Shown here: positions 8,187 through 17,835 of the stretch, piece after piece
Position numbering within the stretch: position 1 is the first letter of the stretch
Layout of the letters: each line of letters opens with the position of its first letter
Assembly (NCBI GenBank): GCA_946480815.1
Contig: CAMLLB010000002.1
Span: forward strand, 1 to 64,000
Source: an uncultured Flavobacteriales bacterium
GTDB taxonomy: Bacteria > Bacteroidota > Bacteroidia > Flavobacteriales > Crocinitomicaceae
DNA: 64,000 bases
Direction of reading: 5' to 3'
Translations under genes and position numbers: made by a program
The notes under the pieces: generated by a model
Seen by the model: only the letters and a program-made list of their open reading frames with translations
Told to the model about the DNA's origin: nothing
Database searches by the model: none

Positions 8187-10865
8187 TTACTTAACGATCA
8201 CTTTTTGCACCAGGCTCCCATGAGTTCCTGTAAAATGAAGGAAATAGATTCCTTTTGCCAAATGAGAAACTTCCAGTTGTGTTTCTGTATTCATAGACAA
8301 GGAAGATTCCGGGTAAACTATTTTTCCGTCCTCAGAGATCATAGAGAAAGTCACATCTTTTCCGGTCTTGATCATTACAACTGAACTTGCCGGATTCGGG
8401 TAAACTTCCAATCCGAAAGCAGTTGCTTCTTCCAATCCTGCACAGTCCTCTACATTAATCGTTTGAGAAACAGCGTCGGAACAACCGTTGGATGTTACTG
8501 TGTAAGTGATTGCCTGTGAACCAACACCAGCTGTAACCGGGTCGAAGTTTCCTCCTGTTACTCCTGTTCCGCTATATGTTCCGCCTGCCGGTAAACCACC
8601 CGTCAAAGCAAAAGCTGCAGATTGCAAACACACATCCGAATAAGCTCCAAGTGTAGCTGTTGGTGCAGCATTCAATGTAAATGTAGAAGTTGCCGACCCA
8701 GAACAGTTATTTGCATCTGTGTAGTTGTAAGTCAAAGTAATGGAACCTGGCGTTAATCCGCTTGGATCAAATGTTGATCCGGATACTCCTGTTGAACCTG
8801 AGAAAGTACCACCTGCTGGTGAAGCAACCAACGTCACAAGGCCCGCATTGTCACATACATTCCCAACCGGTGTAAATGTTACCGTTGGGTTCGGATTAAA
8901 TAAAACCGTTGCTGTTCCGGAACCTGTTGCTGAGCAAGCACCCATTGTAACAGTTGATACCGTATATGTTCCGTTTGCCGTTGCGTTAATTACATAAGGA
9001 GAAACTGTTACTCCGGTAGCCGAATTCGTTGTTGTACCATCCGAATACGTAATATTCCATGGGCCTGCACCGGTTAAAGCGATATTCACAGGTAATGTTC
9101 CCGTACCACACTGCGTACCACCACCTGAAACAGTAGCTGTTGGTGTAGTTGCAATCGTTACGCTAAAAGTTTCTGCATCTGCCGGACATGAACCGTTTGC
9201 AGCAATTGCATTTGTTACGGTATAGGTTCCGGCAGTACTTGAAGCCAAATTGATCTCACCTGTTGAAGTATTAATAACCAATCCGCCTGTCGAGCTAAAT
9301 GATCCCGCACTCGCTCCCGCACCAAATACCGGGCTTGGATTTGTTCCATTCGTGCAGTAACTCGCCTGTGCATATGTAAATGCTGCATCAGGAGATCCTG
9401 AGATCACGATTGTCTGTGTACTTGTATTCGGACAAGCACCTGAAGTGTTGTACGTAACCGAATATGTTCCGGAAGTACTTCCACCAACATTAATTTCTCC
9501 GCTTGTTGTATTTGCAAAAACCAATCCCGCCGGCGTAGCAGAGAAAGTTCCTGCAACGGAAGTTGTTGGTGTTTGGTTTGGCGACATATCACAAATAGCA
9601 TTTGATGGGTACGTGAATGTCGCGTTATCCAATGAATTCACAGTAATGGTTTGTCCTGCTGACGCAGGTGAAGTACATCCTAAAGCTGCCGCTGTAACAG
9701 TGTAAGTTCCTGCAGTGCTCACAGTAATTGATTGAGTGGTTGCACCATTTGACCAGGTATTACCTGTAGCAGCAGACGAGGTCAATGTAACGGAACCGCC
9801 GGTACAAAATGTAGTTGGCCCTCCAGGTGTAACCGTTGGTGCAGCCGGAAGCGGATTTACTGTAATCGTTTGTGTTGTATAATCGAAACAACTGCTCCAG
9901 AAACCACCGTTTGTTCCTAAAAGAACATCGTAAGTGCCTGCAGCCGGATGTGTATACGTTGTAGTCCCTGACCAGATATACGGCGACATGTTATCCATGT
10001 CATAAACAAAAGTGGAGTCAGCAGTAGCAGTTCCGAAATGTGTTCTGAAGATCTGGTAATTCATCATTCTGTTCGTGAAAGCACCGGTCGGAGTAGATCC
10101 GTTTGTATACGTTACCGGTGTTCCCTGGCAAACAGTAGTAGCAGAAGCAGTGTATTGCGTATTGATGCTATAGCTTACGATCGGTGCCAAAAGAGGCTCG
10201 AAGTTGTTATTACCAATCTCTGTAAATGCAGGAATTGTAATCCAGCTTCCTCCCGAACTTGCATATCCTGCATAACTGGATTTAAAACGTGCATACAATT
10301 CATCATAAGGTTGCCCTGCTGCAGCATTATTTACATAAACCGTAAAAACACCGTTTGTATTGGTTGCCTGAATAACTACCGCGTAATTACCTGTTACAGT
10401 TGCCGGAGCTGCAAAATTCACCGTGTGATATCCCTGTACATTACTTGTAAATGTGGTTGTTCCGCTCGTGATCAAAGTTGTAGGCGTATTTGCCCCATTG
10501 ACGTTATACACAGAAGCAGTAATGGTAACGCTTGGCATTCCATCCGTATCATTGTTCATTCCAAAAAACTCTACTCCACTGATCGAGATACTGGAAGTAT
10601 TTAAAAATGTTTGGGAAAAAGCTTCGTTATCAGCTTGCCAGATATCAAAAGTATAGAAGGTATTTGTACCTAAAATCTGTTCTTTGGCTTGTGGATAACG
10701 GAGCGTATCGACACATAAAAGGGTTTTTTGACCGTTGTTAATCCCAGCAGGTCTGTTTAATAAATTTGAATTGGTTACCGGCCGAACTCCTGATTTAGGT
10801 CCTTGTTGGGCGAAACCAAACATACTTCCCGCGCATAGCGAGAGCAGTAGTAATGATTTTTTCAT
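8187..10865 (-). CDS. Large secreted protein with immunoglobulin-like repeats and T9SS sorting domain
   Basis: 892 residues. A signal peptide (SLLLLSLCAGSMFGFAQ) is followed by a domain similar to those of extracellular hydrolases/adhesins (about 60-230). At least five repeats of about 70-90 residues follow, rich in Thr, Gly, Ser and Asn; recurring pieces such as AGTYTVT and ITVN are typical of PKD/Ig-like or Ig-like SprB-type repeats. The C-terminal about 75 residues, starting LEVYPNPASS and ending SLVQKVIVK, are a type A T9SS sorting signal, so the protein is predicted to cross the outer membrane by the gliding-associated T9SS and be surface-anchored or released. No catalytic domain is recognised. 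A strong terminator follows. Confidence 0.9.
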   Translation of the reverse strand: MKKSLLLLSLCAGSMFGFAQQGPKSGVRPVTNSNLLNRPAGINNGQKTLLCVDTLRYPQAKEQILGTNTFYTFDIWQADNEAFSQTFLNTSSISISGVEFFGMNNDTDGMPSVTITASVYNVNGANTPTTLITSGTTTFTSNVQGYHTVNFAAPATVTGNYAVVIQATNTNGVFTVYVNNAAAGQPYDELYARFKSSYAGYASSGGSWITIPAFTEIGNNNFEPLLAPIVSYSINTQYTASATTVCQGTPVTYTNGSTPTGAFTNRMMNYQIFRTHFGTATADSTFVYDMDNMSPYIWSGTTTYTHPAAGTYDVLLGTNGGFWSSCFDYTTQTITVNPLPAAPTVTPGGPTTFCTGGSVTLTSSAATGNTWSNGATTQSITVSTAGTYTVTAAALGCTSPASAGQTITVNSLDNATFTYPSNAICDMSPNQTPTTSVAGTFSATPAGLVFANTTSGEINVGGSTSGTYSVTYNTSGACPNTSTQTIVISGSPDAAFTYAQASYCTNGTNPSPVFGAGASAGSFSSTGGLVINTSTGEINLASSTAGTYTVTNAIAANGSCPADAETFSVTIATTPTATVSGGGTQCGTGTLPVNIALTGAGPWNITYSDGTTTNSATGVTVSPYVINATANGTYTVSTVTMGACSATGSGTATVLFNPNPTVTFTPVGNVCDNAGLVTLVASPAGGTFSGSTGVSGSTFDPSGLTPGSITLTYNYTDANNCSGSATSTFTLNAAPTATLGAYSDVCLQSAAFALTGGLPAGGTYSGTGVTGGNFDPVTAGVGSQAITYTVTSNGCSDAVSQTINVEDCAGLEEATAFGLEVYPNPASSVVMIKTGKDVTFSMISEDGKIVYPESSLSMNTETQLEVSHLAKGIYFLHFTGTHGSLVQKVIVK

Positions 10866-11059
10866 AGTAAGCTAATAAAATTAATGTGGCCCTAAGATAG
10901 GGAATCAGTATTTTATTTCTCAATAATTTAACATTTAAATGACTGTTTCAGAGAGATTTTTAACATTGATATGACAATAAATGATCTGCTCAATTAACCC
11001 TTATCCGGAAGAATAAACTATAAAATTAATCACTAAATAAGCAGACAATTATAAAACAA

Positions 11060-11087
11060 AAAATGTCTGCCGATTGGCAGACATTTT
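11060..11087 (-). terminator. Hairpin terminator downstream of ileS
   Basis: A 12-bp perfect stem, AAAATGTCTGCC (11060-11071) with GGCAGACATTTT (11076-11087), loop GATT. A second stem, GGTGACT/AGTCACC, lies at 11090-11115, between it and the ileS stop. The rest of the 10866-11164 gap shows nothing else that I can interpret. Confidence 0.65.
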
Positions 11088-11164
11088 AAGGTGACTTCGA
11101 CTTCGCACAGTCACCTCCCATATTATTCTAATCCGCTTTAAAAGGTAATTGAGCGGAGTTGAAA

Positions 11165-14100
11165 TCAAATTTTATCTACACGGATCAAAGTATCCGCATC
11201 TTCTTCGATATCTGTTGAAAGTCCTTCAAAATTGTCTGAGGTAATCTTCAGATCTGTAGCCAAAACCTCATCGCAAATGAATTGCTTGTTCGCTTCGGCA
11301 GCTAATTGAATGAACTCGGAGGATTTCAGAGTCAACCGAATCTTATCGGTAACCTCCAAACCAGAGTCCTTACGCAAATTCTGGATACGGTTCACCAATT
11401 CTCTTGCTACTCCTTCCATACGTAAAGTCTCCGTGATGGTAGAATCCAAAGCAACGGTCAAACCATTTTCAGATGCAACCAGCCATCCCGGAATGTCTTC
11501 CGCGCGGATCTCGAAATCACTCAGATCGAGGATCACTTCTTCCCCGTCGACCTGGCCTCTCCAACCTTGGTTTTGCTCAATTTGGGCAATGTCATTCTGA
11601 TCCATTTGCGCTACCAACGTTGCAATAGACTTCATTTGTTTTCCGTATTTCGGTCCGATAGTCTTGAAATTCGCTTTGATGGATTTTACAAAGATATCGT
11701 TCGATGCATCCAGTAATTCCAGTTCTTTCACATTCACTTCGGAAAGGATCAATGCCTGAACATGTTCAATATTTTTAGCAAACTGCGCATTCAGTACAGG
11801 CACCATGATCTTTTGAAGCGGCTGGCGTACACGGATCTTTTCTTTCGCACGTAATGCCAGTACCAATGATGAAACATTTTGAGCAATCTCCATTTGTGCC
11901 TCCAGTTCCAAATCGATCAAATCCGTATTGGATTTCGGGAAGAACGCCAAATGGACCGAATTCACCGGGTGACGGCCCGAAATTTCATTCAGATCGGAGA
12001 ATAACTGATCCAGATAGAACGGAGCAATCGGTGAACCCATGATCGCTACAGCTTCCAAACAGGTATATAAGGTTTGATAAGCCGAAATCTTATCTGCTTC
12101 GTAATCTCCTTTCCAGAAACGTCTGCGGCAAAGACGTACGTACCAGTTCGACAATTGGTCCGTAACAAAATCCTGGATCAGACGCCCTGCTTTTGTTGGT
12201 TCGAATGAAGCATACGCTTCATCCACCTGTGCAATCAGGGAATTCAATTTCGATAGGATCCAGCGATCAATTTCCGGACGCTCATTCAACGGAATTTCCG
12301 CTTCCGAATAGTTAAATCCATCAATATTTGCATACAATGCAAAGAAAGAATACGTATTGTAAAGTGTTCCGAAGAATTTGCGCTGCACTTCCGTAATTCC
12401 ATCCGTATCAAATTTCAGGTTATCCCATGGCTGCGCATTGGTAATCATGTACCAGCGCGTTGCATCCGGACCGTATTTCGACAAGGTTTCGAACGGATCA
12501 ACGGCATTTCCCAAACGCTTGGACATTTTCTGTCCATTCTTGTCCAACACCAATCCGTTAGACACTACGTTCTTGTATGCAACCGAATCAAAACACATTG
12601 TAGCAATTGCGTGCAAGGTATAGAACCAGCCACGTGTTTGGTCCACCCCTTCCGCAATAAAGTCTGCCGGATAAGATCGGTTATTATCTATCAATTCTTT
12701 ATTCTCGAACGGATAATGCCATTGTGCATAAGGCATAGCCCCCGAATCAAACCACACATCGATCAGATCGCTTTCACGCTTCATAGGCTTTCCGGAAGGA
12801 GAAACCAGCGTAATTTCATCCACATAATTCTTGTGTAAATCAATTTGCGCATAATTCTCTTTAGAGAAATTGTTCGGTTTAAATGCTTCCAGTGGGTTTT
12901 CAGTCATCAAACCTGCTGCAACCGCTTTAGCACATTCTGCTTTCAGTTGCTCTACGGATGAAATACATACGCGCTCATCGCCATCTTCCGTAGACCAGAT
13001 CGGGATCGGAATTCCCCAATAACGCGAACGCGATAAGTTCCAGTCGTTGGCATTTTTCAACCATTCTCCGAAACGGCCACTTCCTGTAGAAGCCGGTTTC
13101 CAGTTAATCGTATTGTTCAATTCGATCATGCGGTCCTTCACATTGGTTACCTTAATGAACCAGGAATCCAATGGATAGTATAATACCGATTTATCTGTTC
13201 TCCAGCAATGCGGGTAACTGTGTTCGTATTTTTCGATCTTGAACGCACGGTTTTCGATTTTCAGTTTCAAAGCAATACGCTCGTCAACCGACATGTATGC
13301 TTTCAAATCCGGGATCACCGATTTCAAACCTTCCCGCTGCTTGCGGAATTCCGTTTCAGTTTCTTCATCCGTCAGATAATCCGCTTTCACATATTCACCT
13401 CCCAATCCGAAAAGCGGATCCGAAACTTCCATGCGAAAACGACCACGTAAGTCTACCAATGGGACCGGAACACCTTTTTGGTCCAGAACCAGCATAGCCG
13501 GAACTCCCGATTCGGCAGCAACACGTGCATCATCCGCACCAAAAGTCGGTGCAATGTGTACGATTCCCGTACCATCCGATGTCGTTACGAAATCTCCGGA
13601 AATCACGCGGAATGCCTGATCAGCATTTTCATGAGGCAATGCTCCCGGCAATAGTTGTTCATAACGGATTCCGACCAAGTCAGAACCTTTGCATTCGCCA
13701 AGTACAACAAACGGAATGTTCTTCCCCGATTTATCATATCCCGCCAATCCGGATTCATCATCAACGGCAACAAATCCTTTTCCGAAATGGTTTTTCACCA
13801 AATCTTTCGCCAATATCACTTGAACCGGTTCATGCGTGTATTGATTGAAGGTTGAAACCAAAACATACTCAATGTTTGGTCCGACGCACAATGCAGTATT
13901 CGAAGAAAGTGTCCATGGAGTAGTGGTCCATGCCAAAATGAAGGAGTTATCAGAGAAGGTTCCTCCCTCCTGCCCCCCTCCGAAGGGGGAATTGGATCCG
14001 CTTGCAATTTTGAACTGTACAACGACAGTCGTATCTTTCACATCGCGGTAACAACCAGGCTGGTTCAATTCATGTGATGACAACCCGGTTCCTGCCATTG

Positions 14101-14653
14101 GCGAATACGGCTGGATCGTATAACCTTTGTACAATAAGTTCTTTTCATACAACTGACCCAATAACCACCAAACAGATTCCATGTATTTCGGATCGTAAGT
14201 GATATACGGATCGTCCATATCCACCCAATAACCCATTTCCTCTGTCAAACGGTTCCAGATATCCGTGTAGCGCATTACTGCTTCACGACATGCCTTGTTA
14301 TATTCATCTACCGAGATTTTCTTCCCGATATCTTCCTTGGTGATTCCCAATTCTTTTTCCACACCCAATTCCACAGGTAAACCATGCGTATCCCATCCGG
14401 CTTTACGCTTTACCTGCTTTCCTTTCAGGGTTTGGTAGCGACAAAAAATATCTTTAATCGAACGAGCCATTACGTGGTGAATACCCGGCAATCCATTCGC
14501 TGATGGCGGCCCTTCAAAGAAAACAAACGGTTCAGCTCCCTCACGTGTAGACACGGAAGTTTCAAAAACGCGTTCATTTTTCCACTTTTCAAGAACTGAT
14601 TGCGCAACGTTCGGCAGGTTCAGTCCTGAATACTCGTTATACTTCTGACTCAT
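11165..14653 (-). CDS. ileS: Isoleucyl-tRNA synthetase, GXHH-motif type
   Basis: 1162-residue class I aminoacyl-tRNA synthetase charging tRNA-Ile. The catalytic start reads PSANGLPGIHHVMARS, so the usual HIGH signature is replaced by GIHH (residues 57-60), as in eukaryote-like IleRS2 enzymes. KMSKRLGNA lies near residue 708. The editing domain has AWTTTPWTLSSNTA near 237-250, and the anticodon-binding region is rich in helices. The C-terminal part is long, as in IleRS2, without the usual zinc-finger Cys cluster. Residues about 214-234 (SGSNSPFGGGQEGGTFSDNS) are an odd Gly/Ser-rich insertion just before the editing domain, encoded by a palindromic genomic repeat. A -7 box (reverse complement of CAAAGGTA at 14693-14700) lies upstream. 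Confidence 0.96.
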   Translation of the reverse strand: MSQKYNEYSGLNLPNVAQSVLEKWKNERVFETSVSTREGAEPFVFFEGPPSANGLPGIHHVMARSIKDIFCRYQTLKGKQVKRKAGWDTHGLPVELGVEKELGITKEDIGKKISVDEYNKACREAVMRYTDIWNRLTEEMGYWVDMDDPYITYDPKYMESVWWLLGQLYEKNLLYKGYTIQPYSPMAGTGLSSHELNQPGCYRDVKDTTVVVQFKIASGSNSPFGGGQEGGTFSDNSFILAWTTTPWTLSSNTALCVGPNIEYVLVSTFNQYTHEPVQVILAKDLVKNHFGKGFVAVDDESGLAGYDKSGKNIPFVVLGECKGSDLVGIRYEQLLPGALPHENADQAFRVISGDFVTTSDGTGIVHIAPTFGADDARVAAESGVPAMLVLDQKGVPVPLVDLRGRFRMEVSDPLFGLGGEYVKADYLTDEETETEFRKQREGLKSVIPDLKAYMSVDERIALKLKIENRAFKIEKYEHSYPHCWRTDKSVLYYPLDSWFIKVTNVKDRMIELNNTINWKPASTGSGRFGEWLKNANDWNLSRSRYWGIPIPIWSTEDGDERVCISSVEQLKAECAKAVAAGLMTENPLEAFKPNNFSKENYAQIDLHKNYVDEITLVSPSGKPMKRESDLIDVWFDSGAMPYAQWHYPFENKELIDNNRSYPADFIAEGVDQTRGWFYTLHAIATMCFDSVAYKNVVSNGLVLDKNGQKMSKRLGNAVDPFETLSKYGPDATRWYMITNAQPWDNLKFDTDGITEVQRKFFGTLYNTYSFFALYANIDGFNYSEAEIPLNERPEIDRWILSKLNSLIAQVDEAYASFEPTKAGRLIQDFVTDQLSNWYVRLCRRRFWKGDYEADKISAYQTLYTCLEAVAIMGSPIAPFYLDQLFSDLNEISGRHPVNSVHLAFFPKSNTDLIDLELEAQMEIAQNVSSLVLALRAKEKIRVRQPLQKIMVPVLNAQFAKNIEHVQALILSEVNVKELELLDASNDIFVKSIKANFKTIGPKYGKQMKSIATLVAQMDQNDIAQIEQNQGWRGQVDGEEVILDLSDFEIRAEDIPGWLVASENGLTVALDSTITETLRMEGVARELVNRIQNLRKDSGLEVTDKIRLTLKSSEFIQLAAEANKQFICDEVLATDLKITSDNFEGLSTDIEEDADTLIRVDKI
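13961..13993 (-). repeat. C/G-rich palindromic repeat inserted in frame in ileS
   Basis: CCCCCTCCGAAGGGGG (13974-13989) is an almost perfect palindrome flanked by further C-rich bases. It resembles the intergenic CCCCCTTCGAAGGGGG repeat at 39301-39316, including the TT/AA flank and a following G-rich block. In ileS it is translated as part of NSPFGGGQEGG. Confidence 0.7.
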
Positions 14654-14692
14654 AAACTTTAAATCGATTAAAGAGATTTTTCAAAACAGATG

Positions 14693-14700
14693 CAAAGGTA
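14693..14700 (-). promoter_or_regulatory. -7 box for ileS
   Basis: CAAAGGTA on the plus strand is TACCTTTG on the minus strand, matching TAnnTTTG 40 bases before the ileS ATG. No -33 TTG is seen at 17-23 bases. Confidence 0.42.
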
Positions 14701-14807
14701 CTAATTTCCTGTGTATTTCGGACTATTCCTCCATGCACTAATGAAGACAAAAACCCGTTTTTATATCTACCGATTTAAACTTAGTTTTGCAGATACACAT
14801 TCCAGGT

Positions 14808-16295
14808 ATGACCTTTCGAAAAGCTTGTCGGTTTTTACTCCTTCCATCTCTATCTACAGCAATTGCTGTTCTGGTAGTGAGTTGGCTTTTCCGTGTGCTT
14901 ACCGAAGCACTATCCATTGAGTTGAACCAGGGAATTTTACTGGGATGGATTCCTGTTCTTTTAGGAACTCTAGGCTACTTCTTAGTAATTCATCACCGGC
15001 TTCGCTTATTTTTCAGTAAAATCCACGACAAAAATTACCTGTTTTCTCTCCTTGCAATAGCGTTCCTCGCTTTTCCGGGCGTATCCTTCCAGATTGCCTA
15101 TGAAAACTTCAAACTGAAAGTAGAGGAAACGGATGATTTAACAAAAATCAATCCCGCCAAAAAAACGATTGTCTGGAAATACGCGGGTATTTCTCCGAAG
15201 GAAAGTCAAATTTACATTTCCAATTTCCAGGAATATACATCGGGCAAACATCCTTCCACTGATTTTATGACCTATGCGTTAGTCCATTTAAAGAAAGAAA
15301 ATCGCTGGATTGTTGTATCCGAGTCAGAACGTATCGACAATGATGAAAGCGGGGCAAAACAATACGACCTTGAAACCAAAGTTTATAACCGTTGTCTTTA
15401 TCGAGCTGAACAACTATTCTTTGATCCACATCACGAAACCGAGTACCTCATTCCACTTGTAGAATCCGAAGATTTGGCATATGCGCGTCAAACACTTACT
15501 GACGTAGGATATAAACGCCCATTTCCCAAACACTTTTTCGAACTAAAAACTTCTTTTGAATCCGGGCTGAAGCAGGAGCATGCCTGGCTGCTAATTATAG
15601 CATTTGGGTTGAATTTAGTCTATTTTCTGGTATTTTGCCTTTTGTCGAAAAAGGTCAGTTTATCCCAGGCAGAGAGCGTCGGCATATTCGATCTTTACGG
15701 AATTCAACTCATGCTCAATTATCTTAAAAAGATCCCTGTTACATCGTCCATTCTATTGATTACAAGTATTTTTCTACTGGTTGAGATTTCACATGATCCG
15801 AACATCCTGGTGATAAAGCAAGAACCCTATATGCTTCGCTGGACTATTTCAAATGCTGTTGCAGAAACTGGTGAATGGTACCGCCTGCTGACTTATCCTT
15901 TCACCAATTACCAGCTGATTTTCCGTGTTTTCGACATACTCTTTTTTGCACTATGCGCTTATTATGTGGAACAGCGCGCTTCTGCCGGGGGAATGATCGT
16001 TTTAAGCATTTGTGCGCAGGTAGCAGGCGGAGTTGCCGCCATTTATTTCTCTTCACACATCAATTGCGGATTGTCCATATTTACTTTTGCTTACGCCGGA
16101 AGCTACTTATTTGCAGGGTTTCAGAAACGAATCGGTTTTTCCAACTGGAGGTACATCGGGATATCATTACTTGTATTCATTTTGGTTATTGGCACAGGCA
16201 GCGGGTTTTTAGATTCCCCCAAATTAATAGCTGCAACACTTGTTGGGTTTGCATTCGGACCGATCCTGAAGTTTAAAGAATCACTATCACAGTAG
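14808..16295 (+). CDS. Rhomboid-like membrane protein lacking a visible catalytic dyad
   Basis: About 495 residues from ATG 14808; an in-frame TTG at 14787 would add seven. The N-terminus holds three membrane helices, then a soluble domain of about 150 residues. The C-terminal third has six or so helices and starts with GEWYRLLTYPFTN, the hallmark first-loop sequence of rhomboid proteins. The catalytic serine site GxSG is replaced by GLSIFTFAYAG, and the last helix (SPKLIAATLVGFAFG) lacks the catalytic histidine. It is therefore probably a non-proteolytic pseudo-rhomboid or a distant relative. Function unknown; it precedes an ECF sigma factor by about 60 bases but need not be co-transcribed. 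Confidence 0.68.
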   Translation: MTFRKACRFLLLPSLSTAIAVLVVSWLFRVLTEALSIELNQGILLGWIPVLLGTLGYFLVIHHRLRLFFSKIHDKNYLFSLLAIAFLAFPGVSFQIAYENFKLKVEETDDLTKINPAKKTIVWKYAGISPKESQIYISNFQEYTSGKHPSTDFMTYALVHLKKENRWIVVSESERIDNDESGAKQYDLETKVYNRCLYRAEQLFFDPHHETEYLIPLVESEDLAYARQTLTDVGYKRPFPKHFFELKTSFESGLKQEHAWLLIIAFGLNLVYFLVFCLLSKKVSLSQAESVGIFDLYGIQLMLNYLKKIPVTSSILLITSIFLLVEISHDPNILVIKQEPYMLRWTISNAVAETGEWYRLLTYPFTNYQLIFRVFDILFFALCAYYVEQRASAGGMIVLSICAQVAGGVAAIYFSSHINCGLSIFTFAYAGSYLFAGFQKRIGFSNWRYIGISLLVFILVIGTGSGFLDSPKLIAATLVGFAFGPILKFKESLSQ

Positions 16296-16358
16296 GAGCG
16301 GAAAATTTTCTACCCCTACTGTCTCTGCTTTCAATTATTTATAAGTACATTCGTTTCG

Positions 16359-16913
16359 TTGGATTCATTGAACAGCATAGAGATTAGTGGGTTAGTTGCC
16401 AGGGTGAAAGCCGGTGATCAAAATGCCTTTGCGGAGGTTTATGATCGCTATTCGGGTGCAATTAACGGAGTGATCAATCGGTTCATTACCGATGAGGCTA
16501 TTGCGCAGGATGTGCTCCAGGACACCTTCATCAAAGTATGGAAAAACATCCAGCAATACGATGATACCAAAGGAAGTTTTTTCACCTGGATGCTCAATAT
16601 TGCAAGAAACACATCCATTGATGCACTGAGAAAACTAAAGAAAGAAGGCAAGTCCGAAATCCAAACGTTGGAAACTGTCGTAAATAGCTCTGCAACAGTT
16701 CAACAGAACGTGGCCACAATCGGATTAAGACAATTAGTGGATCGACTGCCTGCTGAACAACAAACGATGATAGAATACTTATACTTCAAAGGCTATACGC
16801 AACAGGAAGTAGCAGATGAGCTGGACATTCCGCTCGGAACTGTGAAAACACGCTCGCGCATGGCGATGATGGAGTTAAGAAAATGGTTTACATTATTGAT
16901 ATTGTGGATATAA
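16359..16913 (+). CDS. ECF-type RNA polymerase sigma-70 factor
   Basis: 184 residues. Region 2 spans about 15-90 with AQDVLQDTFIKVWKN (2.1-2.2) and FTWMLNIARNTSIDALRK (2.3-2.4). Region 4 spans about 125-178 with LPAEQQTMIEYLYFKGYTQQEVA and the helix-turn-helix LDIPLGTVKTRSRMAM. No region 1 or 3 exists, as usual for extracytoplasmic-function sigmas. The start appears to be TTG at 16359; no ATG lies nearby and region 2 begins soon after. The 3' end overlaps the anti-sigma gene, so the two are coupled. Target promoters are unknown. Confidence 0.9.
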   Translation: MDSLNSIEISGLVARVKAGDQNAFAEVYDRYSGAINGVINRFITDEAIAQDVLQDTFIKVWKNIQQYDDTKGSFFTWMLNIARNTSIDALRKLKKEGKSEIQTLETVVNSSATVQQNVATIGLRQLVDRLPAEQQTMIEYLYFKGYTQQEVADELDIPLGTVKTRSRMAMMELRKWFTLLILWI

Positions 16914-17746
16914 ACGAATACATAGCGTCAGGAATTTTGGAGTCGGTAACACTCGGACTTGCTTCCCCACAGGAAGTACAGGAAGTGGCATGCCTGTCCA
17001 AAATTTATCCGGAGATCCAGGCCGAGTTTATCCGCGTGCAAAAGCGTTGTGAAGAACTGATGCTTGAAAATGCCCAAACTCCGGATTCTTCTGTTCGTGC
17101 TTCTCTTCTAAAAACCATTGCTGAAACACCTCAGGAGAAAGCTCCCGAGAAAAAACAGGAAACCAAAATCGTTCCTTTAAACACCGTGCCTGAGATAAAA
17201 GGTGTAAATCCTATGTGGAAAATGATGGCGGCTGCTTCTTTGGTCCTGACCATTGGAATCGGTGTGCTTTGGTTTTTATCTAATCGCGAAGTCAAGCGTT
17301 TGGATAAGATCATGGCTTCCATGGAAAAGGATCAGTTGAAAAATGACCAGATCCTTCAGGCAATGACCATCGAGAAAGATCATTTGCAAACTGTTCAGGA
17401 AGTTTTGACCGAACAAAGCATGCGTACTGTGATGATGAAGGGAACCGAAATGGAGCCTGAAGCATCCGTAAAAGTGATGTGGAGCAAGGACATGAAAAAA
17501 GCGGTCATGCATGCAGAAAAAATTACTCCTCCACCTGCAAATATGCAGTACCAATTATGGGTTATTGCAGATGGAAAACCGCTTTCCGTTGGACTTTTTA
17601 ACTACGATGAAGTAGAACAAATGACCGAACCTTTTGATGTAAATGCCCAAAACATTACTGCTTTTGCAATTACCCTCGAAAAAATGGGCGGAAGTCCTAC
17701 TCCAACTATGGAAAAAATGGTGGTAATGGGACCAATTAACGGGTAA
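16904..17746 (+). CDS. Anti-sigma factor, RskA family
   Basis: About 280 residues. GTG at 16904 (MDINEYIASGILESV, typical of Bacteroidota anti-sigma factors) is preferred over the in-frame ATG at 16883, and gives a 10-base overlap with the sigma gene. Residues 1-75 form the cytoplasmic sigma-binding helical domain. A membrane helix lies near 105-125 (MMAAASLVLTIGIGVLWFL), then a coiled coil, then the RskA C-terminal periplasmic domain with YQLWVIADGKPLSVG and FAITLEKMGGSPTPT. It should hold the sigma factor at the membrane until an envelope signal is sensed. A strong terminator follows. Confidence 0.88.
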   Translation: MDINEYIASGILESVTLGLASPQEVQEVACLSKIYPEIQAEFIRVQKRCEELMLENAQTPDSSVRASLLKTIAETPQEKAPEKKQETKIVPLNTVPEIKGVNPMWKMMAAASLVLTIGIGVLWFLSNREVKRLDKIMASMEKDQLKNDQILQAMTIEKDHLQTVQEVLTEQSMRTVMMKGTEMEPEASVKVMWSKDMKKAVMHAEKITPPPANMQYQLWVIADGKPLSVGLFNYDEVEQMTEPFDVNAQNITAFAITLEKMGGSPTPTMEKMVVMGPING

Positions 17747-17761
17747 TCAATTGATTTTTAT

Positions 17762-17795
17762 AATGTAGGGGTGCTATTAATCGCACCCCTACATT
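17762..17795 (+). terminator. Intrinsic terminator after sigma/anti-sigma pair
   Basis: 13-bp perfect stem AATGTAGGGGTGC (17762-17774) with GCACCCCTACATT (17783-17795), followed by ATTTACATTTT. It is 15 bases past the anti-sigma stop. Confidence 0.7.
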
Positions 17796-17835
17796 ATTTA
17801 CATTTTGCATTCATCATTTTGAATTAAATTTGGCT

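Noticed and set aside
10038..10604. 188-codon ORF antisense to the T9SS protein
   Set aside because: Compositionally odd, serine and cysteine rich, and opposite a confirmed sorting-domain protein; an artefact of its repetitive sequence.
17825..17832. TTTG-N17-TAAATTTG promoter upstream of LD-carboxypeptidase
   Set aside because: The -7 box ends 4 bases before the preferred ATG, so transcription would begin inside the gene; likely chance.
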